The translations under genes and the position numbers were made by a program. 64,000 nt of DNA from Azonexus sp. (GTDB lineage: Bacteria; Pseudomonadota; Gammaproteobacteria; Burkholderiales; Rhodocyclaceae), in NCBI GenBank assembly GCA_017983755.1, contig JAGOAU010000003.1, positions 1 through 64,000 on the forward strand, in the 5' to 3' direction. This document shows positions 10,136 to 19,470 of this stretch, piece after piece (position 1 is the stretch's first letter; each line of letters begins with the position of its first letter). The notes below the pieces were generated by a model. The model was not told the origin of the DNA, did not search any database, and saw only the letters and a program-made list of their open reading frames with translations.

Positions 10136-11465
10136 CGGCCGGGTCGAGCAATGCGTTGGCCGCTGCCACGTCGTCCTCGCTCAGCGTGCCGACGGCCGCT
10201 TTCAGCCGGAGTTGCGACATCAGCGTATCGAGGACCGCCTTGGCCAGGTCGCGACGGGTGACGTAGACCTGGTTGTCGGCGTTAAGGACGTCGATGTTGA
10301 TCCGAACGCCCACTTCGAAGCCCAGGCGGTTGGATTCCAGCGAGGATTGCGACGAGATCAGCGCAGCCTTCAGGGCGCGCACCTGCGCCAGGCCGTTGAC
10401 GGCGCCGAGATAGCTCTGGCGCGCCAATAGGGCCGAATTCCGGCGGGTCTGTTCGAGGGTGGATTCGGCTGCCGCACGGTTCGCACTCGCTTCGCTCTGG
10501 CGCGAAACGACTAGGCCACCCTGGAAGATGGGCACATTGAGCTGAACGCCGATGTTCTGGAAATCGGTCTCAAGCTGGCCACCGACGTTCGACGCGAAGG
10601 CCGTCGATTTTCCCAGGTTGGCTACCAGATCGACCGTCGGGTAATGGCCAGCACGCTGCCGCTCGACTTCGCGGGTGGCGATTTCCAATGTCGCCGTCTG
10701 GAGCTGGACGTTGATGTTGTCCTTTTCGGCCGCCGCCGCCCATTGCTTCATGTCGGCCGGTTGTGGCTGCGGTATTTCCGCATTGCGGCGGAACGGCGCC
10801 AACGGACCCGGCTCCCTGCCGATGATCGCCTGCAGCGTCCGCTCCCTGACCTCGAGATCGCTTTCGGCGGCAATTTCTTGTGCCGTGGCCAAGTCGAAAC
10901 GCGCCTGCGCTTCCTGGGCGTCGACGATGGTCGAGGTGCCGACCTCGAAATTGCGTTTGGCCGATTCGAGTTGCTGCTCGATGGAAAGCTTGTTGGCGCG
11001 CACCGCCTTCAGGTTTTCATTGGCGTAGAGCACGTCGAAATAGGCCTGGGCAACGCGCAGAATCAGATCCTGCCCGGCCTGGACGAAATTGGCTTCGGCT
11101 TGGGCCACCTGGAATTTCGACTGGTCGTAGGCGACCCAGTTCTGCCAGCGGAACAGCGGCTGGCTCAGCGTGACCGTGTAACCGTTGCTGTTGAAGCGCG
11201 GATTGGCGTTTACGGTTGGCGGAAGGGAGCCATTGCGCAAATACAGGTCGTTCTCGTTCCAGAGGGAGTTGGCGTTTGCCGATAGTGTCGGCAGCAGGCC
11301 GGCGCGTGCCTGCGGCGTTTTCTCGCGTCCGGCATCGAGCGTGCTGCGGGCTGCCGCATAGGCGGCGTCATTGTCCCGCGCTTCGCGGTAAATCTGCATC
11401 AGGTCGGCCGCCCACAGCGGGGAGACCAGCAAGGGTGCGGCAAGCAGCGAGAAGAGTTTTTTCAT
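10119..11465 (-). CDS. tolC: TolC-family outer membrane efflux channel
   Basis: A 448-residue TolC-type outer-membrane protein. It has a signal peptide (MKKLFSLLAAPLLVSPLWA, cleaved before ADLMQIYREARDND), two long coiled-coil repeats and the typical TLSQPLFRW and LNVPIFQGGLV strand motifs. The start at 11465 gives this signal peptide, although the frame is open for another 46 codons upstream. It would form the periplasm-spanning exit duct for tripartite efflux pumps and type I secretion. It follows the rhodanese stop by five bases and is the last gene of the tetR-pcm-rhodanese-tolC group. No pump or adaptor gene is adjacent. Confidence 0.93.
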   Translation of the reverse strand: MKKLFSLLAAPLLVSPLWAADLMQIYREARDNDAAYAAARSTLDAGREKTPQARAGLLPTLSANANSLWNENDLYLRNGSLPPTVNANPRFNSNGYTVTLSQPLFRWQNWVAYDQSKFQVAQAEANFVQAGQDLILRVAQAYFDVLYANENLKAVRANKLSIEQQLESAKRNFEVGTSTIVDAQEAQARFDLATAQEIAAESDLEVRERTLQAIIGREPGPLAPFRRNAEIPQPQPADMKQWAAAAEKDNINVQLQTATLEIATREVERQRAGHYPTVDLVANLGKSTAFASNVGGQLETDFQNIGVQLNVPIFQGGLVVSRQSEASANRAAAESTLEQTRRNSALLARQSYLGAVNGLAQVRALKAALISSQSSLESNRLGFEVGVRINIDVLNADNQVYVTRRDLAKAVLDTLMSQLRLKAAVGTLSEDDVAAANALLDPAATATQ

Positions 11466-11470
11466 GGTGT

Positions 11471-11794
11471 TCAGTAGCGTGGCAGCTTCGGGTCGACTTC
11501 GTTGGCCCAGGCGTCGACCCCGCCCATCAGGTTGTACAGGGTCGAAAAGCCTTGGCGTTCGAGAAACATGGCAGCCTGCATGCTGCGTCCGCCATGATGA
11601 CATATGGCAACGATGTCGTCATCGGGATTCAGTTCGGCCAGGCGCTGCGGAATCAGGTGCATGGGAATGTGTTGCGAACCGGGCAGGCTGCACAGCGCGA
11701 ATTCCCATGGTTCGCGAACATCCAGCAGGACCGGTTTCTTGCGGCTGTCGTCGGACAGCCAGTCGGCCAGTTGGCGGGCGCGAATCTGCTGCAT
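11471..11794 (-). CDS. Rhodanese-like domain protein (single domain)
   Basis: A 107-residue single-domain sulfurtransferase-like protein. The active-site loop is ICHHGGRSM, with the catalytic Cys at its start, and LLDVREPWEF is the CDC25/rhodanese N-terminal motif. The start ATG overlaps the pcm stop (ATGA). This compact form resembles GlpE/PspE-type rhodaneses and is cytoplasmic, since no signal peptide is visible. The order pcm-rhodanese-tolC is common in betaproteobacteria, but a shared function is not established. Confidence 0.9.
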   Translation of the reverse strand: MQQIRARQLADWLSDDSRKKPVLLDVREPWEFALCSLPGSQHIPMHLIPQRLAELNPDDDIVAICHHGGRSMQAAMFLERQGFSTLYNLMGGVDAWANEVDPKLPRY

Positions 11795-12447
11795 CAGAAC
11801 GAGAAGACCGGCTTTGCTTCGCCGCCGTCGAGTGCCGGAACGACGGTCTCGAACAGGTTGACGGTGTTATAGACACCCTCGGCGCTGCAGGTGACCAGTT
11901 GCGCTTCCATGACCGGCGCCGTGCCGACGATGGCGGCGAGGCGGCCGCCGACGCGCAGTTGCTTGAGCAGCGCTGCCGGCAGCACGGGCAACGAACCGGA
12001 AACGACGATTGCATCGTAGGGCGCGCGCTGCGACCAGCCATTGGCGCCGTCGCCGACTTCCAGCGTGACATTGGTGATTCCGGCGCGTTCGAGGTTCTGG
12101 CGGGCGAAATCGGCCAGTTCCCGGCGCGATTCGATGGTGACTACGTGCTCGGCGCGGGCGGCCAGCAGGGCGGCCATGTAGCCGCTGCCGGTGCCGATTT
12201 CCAGGACCTTGTCGGTCTTCTTGATCCCCAGCTCCTGCAGCAGGCGGGCCTCGACGCGCGGTGCCAGCATGACCTGGCCGCTGCCGATGGGGATTTCCAT
12301 ATCGGCGAAGGCCAGGTTGTGGTAGGCGGCCGGCACGAAATCTTCGCGCTTGACGACGAAAAGCAGGTCGAGAACCTGCGGATCCAGCACTTCCCATGGG
12401 CGGATCTGCTGTTCGATCATGTTGAAGCGTGCTTGCTCAATGTTCAT
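11794..12447 (-). CDS. pcm: Protein-L-isoaspartate O-methyltransferase
   Basis: A 217-residue PCMT-family protein that would use S-adenosylmethionine to methylate isoaspartyl residues for repair. SAM motif I is VLEIGTGSGYMAALLA. The family segments ENMIEQQIRP-like (here NMIEQQIRPWEV) and DMEIPIGSGQVMLAPRV are present. The usual SxPQ-type substrate motif is partly altered: the stretch is MEIPIGSGQVML, with no obvious isoaspartyl-specific hallmark. A different methylation target is therefore possible. GGAG precedes the ATG. A TATAAT at 12512-12507 on this strand could give the gene its own promoter. Confidence 0.88.
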   Translation of the reverse strand: MNIEQARFNMIEQQIRPWEVLDPQVLDLLFVVKREDFVPAAYHNLAFADMEIPIGSGQVMLAPRVEARLLQELGIKKTDKVLEIGTGSGYMAALLAARAEHVVTIESRRELADFARQNLERAGITNVTLEVGDGANGWSQRAPYDAIVVSGSLPVLPAALLKQLRVGGRLAAIVGTAPVMEAQLVTCSAEGVYNTVNLFETVVPALDGGEAKPVFSF

Positions 12448-12466
12448 TTGGGTCTCCGCAGGCTAA

Positions 12467-12486
12467 ATATTAGCACGGGCTAATAT
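12467..12486. promoter_or_regulatory. Perfect inverted repeat before pcm, candidate operator
   Basis: ATATTAGC and GCTAATAT form exact 8-base arms around a 4-base centre (acgg). The repeat lies between the tetR stop and the pcm ATG, about 20 bases upstream of that ATG. A minus-strand TATAAT at 12512-12507 would put the repeat just downstream of a transcription start. There is no T-tract, so a terminator is unlikely. The sequence differs from the palindrome in front of tetR, so the same regulator need not bind both. Confidence 0.5.
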
Positions 12487-12507
12487 ATTCGTTCCGACAA
12501 AACGAAA

Positions 12508-13140
12508 TTATACCCGACTCCTCTGCAAGCCCTGACGCAGCAGATCCATGTGAATCGCCAGGTACTGCGCCGGGTCGGACTGCCGGCTTTGACATGTGGC
12601 CATCGAGAAGCGCCAGATCAGCAGCATCAGGATCGGTGCGATGATGACGTCGATGCAGGTTTCGACCTCCATGCGGCGAAACTCGCCACTGGCCATGCCG
12701 CGTTCGAGGGCGATGCCCACCAGCGCGCGGCCGCGCCGGATCACGTTCTCGTAATAGAACTGGGCGACCTCCGGGAAATTGCGCGCTTCGGCCACCATCA
12801 GCTTGGGTATTCCGGCGAAATCGGTATCGCCGATCCGCGCCCACCAGTTTGTCAGCAGGCGCTCCAGCAGGTCGAAGGCACTGCCCGCATGGGTGGCGGC
12901 GATGGCTTCGTTTTCGGCGACCACCGGCAGCATGCCCTCCTGGATCACTGCCTTGAACAGGGCTTCCTTGCTGTCGAAATAGAGGTAGAGTGTGCCCTTC
13001 GATACACCGGCGCGGAGCGCGACCTCTTCCAGCCGGGTGGCGGCGAAGCCTTTTTCGACGAACAGGCCGAGCGCGGCGGCGGTCAGTTCGGACGGGCGAG
13101 CTTCCTTGCGGCGCTTGCGGAGTGGGGATTCGCTGACCAT
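12508..13140 (-). CDS. TetR/AcrR family transcriptional regulator
   Basis: A 210-residue repressor with an N-terminal helix-turn-helix at about residues 20-65 (AALGLFVEKGFAATRLEEVA, then GVSKGTLYLYFDSKEALF). It has a TetR_C-type ligand domain, including NFPEVAQFYYENVI. It heads the pcm-rhodanese-tolC set, so control of tolC expression is a reasonable inference. A large perfect palindrome abuts its start codon and predicts autorepression. No Shine-Dalgarno sequence is visible before the ATG at 13140, because the palindrome occupies that position. Confidence 0.92.
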   Translation of the reverse strand: MVSESPLRKRRKEARPSELTAAALGLFVEKGFAATRLEEVALRAGVSKGTLYLYFDSKEALFKAVIQEGMLPVVAENEAIAATHAGSAFDLLERLLTNWWARIGDTDFAGIPKLMVAEARNFPEVAQFYYENVIRRGRALVGIALERGMASGEFRRMEVETCIDVIIAPILMLLIWRFSMATCQSRQSDPAQYLAIHMDLLRQGLQRSRV

Positions 13141-13141
13141 A

Positions 13142-13175
13142 GGTAATTTAATGACTTTTCGGTCATTAAATTACC
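13142..13175. promoter_or_regulatory. TetR-type operator palindrome at the tetR start
   Basis: Two exact 14-base arms (GGTAATTTAATGAC and its reverse complement) flank a 6-base centre, ttttcg. On the minus strand a TTGACC at 13197-13192 and a TAATTT at 13173-13168 are 18 bases apart. The palindrome would therefore cover the -10 region and the start codon of tetR. This is a typical geometry for an autorepressed TetR gene. Binding by this particular regulator is inferred. Confidence 0.75.
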
Positions 13176-13302
13176 ACCGGGAATCAGGCGCGGTCAACGA
13201 CCCCCGGGGCGGTGGTCATCGGCTAGCGGAATCCACTCTCCCCGGCGGGGTGACTGCGCCGCCTTGCCTTTTTCCTGTCTTTCCAGTAACTTGCAGTCAC
13301 TC

Positions 13303-13380
13303 GTTAGGGGTGCCCGGCAACGCTTGGGCTGAGAAAAACCCTTCGAACCTGACCGGGTCATGCCGTCGTAGGGAAACGAA
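13303..13380 (+). promoter_or_regulatory. TPP riboswitch (THI element)
   Basis: The conserved THI-box elements appear in order: GGGGTGCCC, then GGGCTGAGA, then GAACCTGACCGGGTCATGCC and GTAGGGAAACG. Thiamine pyrophosphate binding here would lower thiC expression. A short hairpin follows at 13381-13396 (TTCCAC/GTGGAA, loop TGTT). The thiC Shine-Dalgarno AGGAG is at about 13439-13443, so the expression platform probably acts on translation or on early termination. Confidence 0.95.
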
Positions 13381-13429
13381 TTCCACTGTTGTGGAACCAG
13401 ATCGCTCCTTGCCCGTCTCACCCCGCTGA

Positions 13430-15364
<1,935 letters not shown>

Positions 15365-15390
15365 GTCAGCTCACGACGTTCGCGGCAAAG

Positions 15391-15427
15391 GAAAGGCGGC
15401 TGTTTCAGCCGCCTTTCTGCTTTTTTC
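15391..15427 (+). terminator. Rho-independent terminator after thiC
   Basis: Eleven-base arms GAAAGGCGGCT and AGCCGCCTTTC enclose a gtttc loop and are followed by tgcttttttc. The structure starts 26 bases after the thiC stop. Confidence 0.9.
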
Positions 15428-15488
15428 CGACGGTTGTGGTCGACCACGAAAATAGACCGATTTTCAGCCGCGATCGACGGCCTTTTCC

Positions 15489-15522
15489 GTAACGGCCGGT
15501 TACCCGATTTACCTTCATTTAC
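15489..15522. promoter_or_regulatory. CpxR-box-like repeats upstream of the Spy-like gene
   Basis: TTTAC-cttca-TTTAC at 15508-15522 reads GTAAA-N5-GTAAA on the other strand, which is the known CpxR-box consensus. Just upstream, GTAAC-ggccg-GTTAC (15489-15503) is a perfect inverted repeat in the same phase. The site precedes the spy-cpxR-cpxA-like genes, so autoregulation by the encoded response regulator is inferred. The rest of 15428-15616 shows no gene. Confidence 0.6.
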
Positions 15523-15616
15523 ATATGGCTAACCGCGCTTTACCCGCCACCGGGAGAGTATTCGTCCTGTCGCTCGTCCCGGTCGGGGCGGGCAATCCGA
15601 TTGAAAGGAAAAGGAC

Positions 15617-16156
15617 ATGAAGACTGTTTCTCACGGCAACATCAAGCGTTTTCTCGCGGCGGCCGGCATCGCGCTGGCCGTTCCGTTGACGGCGGCAGCG
15701 TTTCAAGGTGGGCACGGTGGCCATCATGGTTGCGGCGACTTTGCTGCGCATGGCGGGCCGGGCATGGGCGGCGGGATGATGCCGCCGCATCTGCGCGGGC
15801 TGAACCTGACCGAGGCACAGCGCGACAAGGTTTTCGAGATCATGCATGCTCAGGCGCCGGTGATGCGCGAAAAAGGCAAGGCGGTATTCAAGGCGGAGGC
15901 CGATCTGCGCGCGCTGACCGCATCGCTTGATTACAGCGATGCCAAGGCCCGTTCGCTGGCCGACGCCGCGGCGAAGGCGATGGCGGAAATGACGCTGGCG
16001 CGGGCGAAGGCCGAGCGCCAGGTGTTCGAGGTGCTGACGCCGGAACAGCGCAAGCAGCTGGCCGAGATGAAGCCCTCCGACGAGCCACGGCGCGGCCGCG
16101 GTGACGGGCCGCGCGGCATGGGCGGCGATGGCCGCATGCCGCCGCCGGCACGCTGA
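15617..16156 (+). CDS. Spy/CpxP-family periplasmic LTxxQ protein
   Basis: A 179-residue exported protein. The signal peptide ends near residue 28 (AVPLTAAAFQ), and a Gly/His-rich stretch follows (GGHGGHHGCGDFAAHGG). Two LTxxQ motifs, LTEAQRDKV and LTPEQRKQL, flank a helical region, as in Spy and CpxP. Those relatives are periplasmic chaperones or inhibitors of envelope stress sensing. The His/Met-rich N-terminus could bind metal. AAGGAAAAGG precedes the ATG. The gene lies directly before a CpxR/CpxA-like pair and behind a CpxR-like box, a layout that supports a stress-response role. Confidence 0.85.
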   Translation: MKTVSHGNIKRFLAAAGIALAVPLTAAAFQGGHGGHHGCGDFAAHGGPGMGGGMMPPHLRGLNLTEAQRDKVFEIMHAQAPVMREKGKAVFKAEADLRALTASLDYSDAKARSLADAAAKAMAEMTLARAKAERQVFEVLTPEQRKQLAEMKPSDEPRRGRGDGPRGMGGDGRMPPPAR

Positions 16157-16192
16157 ACTGCGGCGCAGCGCAGCGCAACGAAATCTCCTCTT

Positions 16193-16221
16193 CCGGGGCC
16201 ATCACCAGGCCCCGGCTTTTT
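16193..16221 (+). terminator. Terminator between the spy-like gene and the response regulator
   Basis: CCGGGGCC and GGCCCCGG (8-base arms) enclose atcacca and are followed by cTTTTT. It would partly or fully separate the spy-like transcript from the regulator genes. It may act as an attenuator that leaves the chaperone more abundant than the kinase. Confidence 0.8.
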
Positions 16222-16274
16222 CTCATTCCGCCGGCTTGGCTATGATCGCCGCGTCAATACGAACTGGTGAAACG

Positions 16275-16970
16275 ATGACTACCCCTGCCCGTATCCTGCT
16301 GGTGGACGACGATGTCGAACTGGCCGGCATGTTGCGTGAATATCTGGTCCGTGACGGCTTCGAGGTGCTGGCCGTGCCGGATGGTGAATCGGGCGTCGCC
16401 GAAGCGCTGTCCGGCCACTTTTCGCTGGTCGTGCTCGACGTGATGATGCCGGGCATCGGCGGCATCGAGGCCCTGCGCCGGATTCGTGCGGCCAGCACGG
16501 TGCCGGTATTGATGCTGACGGCGAAAGGCGACGATCTCGACCGCATCCTCGGCCTCGAACTGGGTGCCGACGACTATGTGCCCAAGCCCTGCCTGCCGCG
16601 CGAACTGGCGGCCCGCCTGCGCGCCATCCTGCGCCGCAGCCAGCAGGGGGTGGAGCTGACCGGGCAGGTGCCGCTGGTGGTCGGGCCGCTGAAGGTGATG
16701 CCGGCGCAACGGCGGGTCGAATGGAACGATACACCGGTGGAGCTGACGAGCACCGAGTTCAATCTGCTGGAGGCGCTGGCGCGCAACGCCGGGCGCCCGG
16801 TGAGCAAGGCCGAGTTGTCTGAGCAGGCGCTTGGCCGGCCACTGGTGCGTTTCGACCGCAGCATCGACGTGCACCTGTCGAGCATCCGCCACAAGCTGGG
16901 GCAGCTGCCCGGCGGCCGCTCGTGCATCCAGACGGTCTATCGCCAGGGCTACCAGCTGATCCGGGAATGA
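16275..16970 (+). CDS. cpxR: OmpR-family response regulator, CpxR-like
   Basis: A 231-residue receiver plus winged-helix regulator. The acidic pocket is LLVDDDVE, the phospho-acceptor is Asp55 in VVLDVMMPG, the switch Thr is in MLTAKGDD and the Lys is in YVPKPC. The C-terminal Trans_reg_C domain includes VELTSTEFNLLEALARN and the recognition segment SIDVHLSSIRHKLG. The start at 16275 gives the standard N-terminus; an in-frame ATG at 16236 is possible. The sensor gene begins one base after its stop. The CpxR assignment rests on the neighbouring Spy-like gene and the CpxR-like box. Confidence 0.9.
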   Translation: MTTPARILLVDDDVELAGMLREYLVRDGFEVLAVPDGESGVAEALSGHFSLVVLDVMMPGIGGIEALRRIRAASTVPVLMLTAKGDDLDRILGLELGADDYVPKPCLPRELAARLRAILRRSQQGVELTGQVPLVVGPLKVMPAQRRVEWNDTPVELTSTEFNLLEALARNAGRPVSKAELSEQALGRPLVRFDRSIDVHLSSIRHKLGQLPGGRSCIQTVYRQGYQLIRE

Positions 16971-16971
16971 C

Positions 16972-18048
16972 ATGGGCCGTCTTTTCTGGAAATTCTTCCT
17001 CTTCATCTGGCTGGCGCAAATGGCAGGCATCATCGGCGTCGGCACCTATTTCTGGTACGAGCGCCATCAGGCCGAGCCGCCCGTGGCCGAAACGCCGCCA
17101 TTTGCCAGCCACCAGCGGGGCGACCAGCGTCCGCCGCCACCGCACCTGCGCCCGCATCGCCCGCGCCTGCCGATGGTGCCGATGCTCAGCGCGCTGATCG
17201 TCAGTCTGGTCAGCGCCTTTGCGCTGGCCTGGTATTTCGCCAAGCCGATCCGCCAGCTGCGGCGCGCCTTCGATGCCGCCGCGGGCGGCGACCTTGCCAT
17301 GCGCATCGGCGCCGGCATGGGCGGCCGGCGCGACGAGCTCGCCGATCTCGGGCGCGATTTCGATCACATGAGCGACCGTCTCGGGCATCTGGTCGATAGC
17401 CAGAAACGCCTGCTGCACGATGTTTCGCACGAGATGCGCTCGCCGCTGGCGCGCCTGCAGGCGGCCATCGGTCTGGCGCGTCAGCAGCCCGAACGGTTCG
17501 AGGAAACCCTGGAGCGCATCGAGCGCGAAGGGTTGCGGCTGGACAGCCTGGTCGACGAACTGCTGACCTTGTCCCGTCTCGAAGCAGGGGTGGCGGGCGT
17601 GACGGAACCGGTGGACATGCAGGAGTTGCTGGAGGGCATCGTCGAGGATGCGCGTTTCGAAGGCGCGGCGCGGCAGGTGGGCGTCGAGTTGTCAGCCACT
17701 GCCTTGCCCGCGGTGCGGGCCAATCCCGAGTTGCTGCAGCGGGCCATCGAAAACATCGTGCGCAACGCGCTGCATCATTCCCCGCCGGGCGGCGAGGTGC
17801 GTATCGTGGCTGGAATGACGGAGGGACGACTGCAGGTGTCGGTCCGCGATCAGGGGCCGGGCGTGCCGGCCGATGCGCTGGACAAGATTTTCCTGCCGTT
17901 CTACCGCGGCACTGGCCAGGCATCGGGGAATGGCTACGGTCTCGGGCTGGCGATTGCCGAGCGGGTGATTGCTGCGGTCGACGGGCGAATTCGGGCAAAA
18001 AACGGCGAATCCGGTGGCCTTGTCGTTGATATCGAGCTGCCTGCATGA
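16972..18048 (+). CDS. cpxA: Sensor histidine kinase, CpxA-like
   Basis: A 358-residue membrane kinase. The first membrane helix is at residues 3-26 (FWKFFLFIWLAQMAGIIGVG). A short periplasmic loop of about 40 residues is rich in Pro and His. The second helix is near 68-86 (MLSALIVSLVSAFALAWYFA). A HAMP linker follows, then the H-box HDVSHEMRSPLARLQ with His153, the N-box around NIVRNALHH, and G boxes DQGPGVP and GYGLGLAIAERV. The His/Pro-rich sensor loop is much shorter than in E. coli CpxA, and a metal or Spy-protein signal is possible. It is translationally linked to the regulator gene. Confidence 0.91.
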   Translation: MGRLFWKFFLFIWLAQMAGIIGVGTYFWYERHQAEPPVAETPPFASHQRGDQRPPPPHLRPHRPRLPMVPMLSALIVSLVSAFALAWYFAKPIRQLRRAFDAAAGGDLAMRIGAGMGGRRDELADLGRDFDHMSDRLGHLVDSQKRLLHDVSHEMRSPLARLQAAIGLARQQPERFEETLERIEREGLRLDSLVDELLTLSRLEAGVAGVTEPVDMQELLEGIVEDARFEGAARQVGVELSATALPAVRANPELLQRAIENIVRNALHHSPPGGEVRIVAGMTEGRLQVSVRDQGPGVPADALDKIFLPFYRGTGQASGNGYGLGLAIAERVIAAVDGRIRAKNGESGGLVVDIELPA

Positions 18049-18123
18049 AATTCCGCGCGGCTGGTGGGGCCACGCTGCCTGATGCAAGCGTCGCGGGGCG
18101 AGGTGTTTGTGGGTCATATGGGC

Positions 18124-18129
18124 TATAAT
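18124..18129 (+). promoter_or_regulatory. Consensus -10 box before the Xre/RES operon
   Basis: A perfect TATAAT lies 33 bases before the antitoxin ATG, with AAAGGAG at 18149-18155 between them. No good -35 is visible at the right distance. Antitoxin-operator repeats are not obvious by eye. Confidence 0.5.
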
Positions 18130-18162
18130 CAAGGCTCAGATGATCCGCAAAGGAGCTTGCTC

Positions 18163-18717
18163 ATGGCGAAGACACCTCTTGGCCGCACGCAAACCGGCAC
18201 GCAGAACGTAGCCGACCCGGCGTCTCTGGGGGTCGAGCAGGCGCAGGCGGAATACGCTGTCGCGGCTGGCCGAATGCCGGCGTCGATCGTTCCCCAGGGC
18301 GCCGCTGGCGCATGGTTGCTTTATCGGGACCGCTTTCTCAATAGTTCGGCCCAGGCGCAGATCAGCGAGATTCGCAAGGGCGCCCCGGCCAGCAACCTGA
18401 TCGGCGTCGCCGAGGCCATGCGCGTTCCGCGCGAGCGGGTCTATCACCTGATCGGGCTCTCGTCGTCGACGGCCAAGCGCAAGCTGGCGAGGGACGAAGC
18501 GCTCGACCCGCTGATGACCGAACGCCTGACCCGCCTCGGCGCCATCGAAAAGCTGGCCGAGGAGACCTTCGGCGATGCGGAACTGGCCAGCGAATGGCTG
18601 CAGACCAGCAACCTCGGCCTGGGCAATGAGACGCCGCTATCGATGCTCGATACAGAAATCGGCTGCCGGGAAGTCTCGCGGGTACTGAATGCGATTGCCT
18701 ACGGCGGCGCCGCCTGA
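18163..18717 (+). CDS. Xre/MbcA/ParS-type antitoxin
   Basis: A 184-residue antitoxin of the Xre/MbcA/ParS group (DUF2384 C-terminus). The central region (VAEAMRVPRERVYHLIGLSS) is the Xre-like helix-turn-helix. The C-terminal part (AEETFGDAELASEWLQTSNLGLGNETPLSML) carries the signature DUF2384 toxin-binding motif. It would neutralise the RES toxin and repress its own operon. The gene has a consensus -10 and a good Shine-Dalgarno sequence. Its TGA overlaps the toxin ATG (tgATG). Confidence 0.9.
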   Translation: MAKTPLGRTQTGTQNVADPASLGVEQAQAEYAVAAGRMPASIVPQGAAGAWLLYRDRFLNSSAQAQISEIRKGAPASNLIGVAEAMRVPRERVYHLIGLSSSTAKRKLARDEALDPLMTERLTRLGAIEKLAEETFGDAELASEWLQTSNLGLGNETPLSMLDTEIGCREVSRVLNAIAYGGAA

Positions 18718-19184
18718 TGCGCGCCTGGCGCATCGCCAAGGCGAGGTATGCCCTTGACCGGAGCGGCGCCGGCGGGCTGGCAGATGGCGGGCGCTGGCAT
18801 GCGCGCGGCACGCCGGTGATCTACGCCGGCCTGAGTGTGGAAATCTGTGCCATGGAAAAGCTCGTCCATACCGGCGCCATCCTGCCGGCGGACCTGCAGC
18901 TGGTTTCGCTGACCTTGCCGGACGATGCCGCGCTTTATGAATCGGTGAATACCGGGGTGCTGCCCGGCTGGGAGGTGACGCCGCCCGGCCCGGTTTCCAT
19001 CGAGTTTGGTACGGATTTTTTGCGCTCGGGGCGGGCGCTTGGGCTGATCGTCCCTTCGGCAATCGTGCCGGAGGCACGCAATCTGATCGTCAATCCCTTG
19101 CAGCCTCGTTTTGCCGAAGCTCAACTTGCGGTGGAGCGCCCCTTCGTGTTCGACCGGCGACTGCGGCCCGGTCTTGAACGCTGA
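18717..19184 (+). CDS. RES-domain toxin
   Basis: A 155-residue RES-domain protein. Characterised members degrade or transfer NAD+ (MbcT is an NAD+ phosphorylase, ParT an ADP-ribosyltransferase). The conserved Arg-Glu-Ser set is visible. The Arg is in [15 protein letters not shown], followed by the Glu of [11 protein letters not shown]. The C-terminal [17 protein letters not shown] holds the Ser and the Asn-containing strand. It overlaps the antitoxin stop, which is typical of a type II pair. No truncation is seen, so the system is probably functional. Confidence 0.9.
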   Translation: MRAWRIAKARYALDRSGAGGLADGGRWHARGTPVIYAGLSVEICAMEKLVHTGAILPADLQLVSLTLPDDAALYESVNTGVLPGWEVTPPGPVSIEFGTDFLRSGRALGLIVPSAIVPEARNLIVNPLQPRFAEAQLAVERPFVFDRRLRPGLER

Positions 19185-19197
19185 ACGGCCGCCGGCG

Positions 19198-19437
19198 ATG
19201 GAATGTCGTCCGGGCTGCGGCGCCTGCTGTATCGCACCATCGATCAGTTCCCTGAACAAGCCTGCCGGCCTGCCCTGCCGGCATCTCGATCTGCAGCTGC
19301 GCTGCACGATCTTCGGCCGCCCGGAGCGACCGGCGTGCTGCTCCGGGCTGCAGCCTGCGGTGGATATGTGCGGGGAATCCCGTGAGCATGCGCTGCACTG
19401 GCTTGCCGAACTTGAAGCGCTGACGCACCCGGGATAG
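19198..19437 (+). CDS. YkgJ-family cysteine-cluster protein
   Basis: A 79-residue protein with the CxxxCxxCC-type zinc/iron chelatase-like cluster [10 protein letters not shown] at its start, then PCRHLD, RCTIFG and PACC motifs. The UPF0153 (YkgJ) family is thought to bind a metal through these cysteines, but its function is unknown. I start at the ATG at 19198. The frame is open upstream into the toxin gene, so a slightly longer N-terminus cannot be excluded. The gene lies between the toxin-antitoxin pair and uppP. Confidence 0.8.
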   Translation: MECRPGCGACCIAPSISSLNKPAGLPCRHLDLQLRCTIFGRPERPACCSGLQPAVDMCGESREHALHWLAELEALTHPG

Positions 19438-19470
19438 TAGAATGCGGCCTCCCAACATTGGCCGTACCCC

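Noticed and set aside
13381-13396. Hairpin after the TPP riboswitch as a terminator
   Set aside because: It has only 6-bp arms and no T-tract, so it is more likely part of the expression platform.
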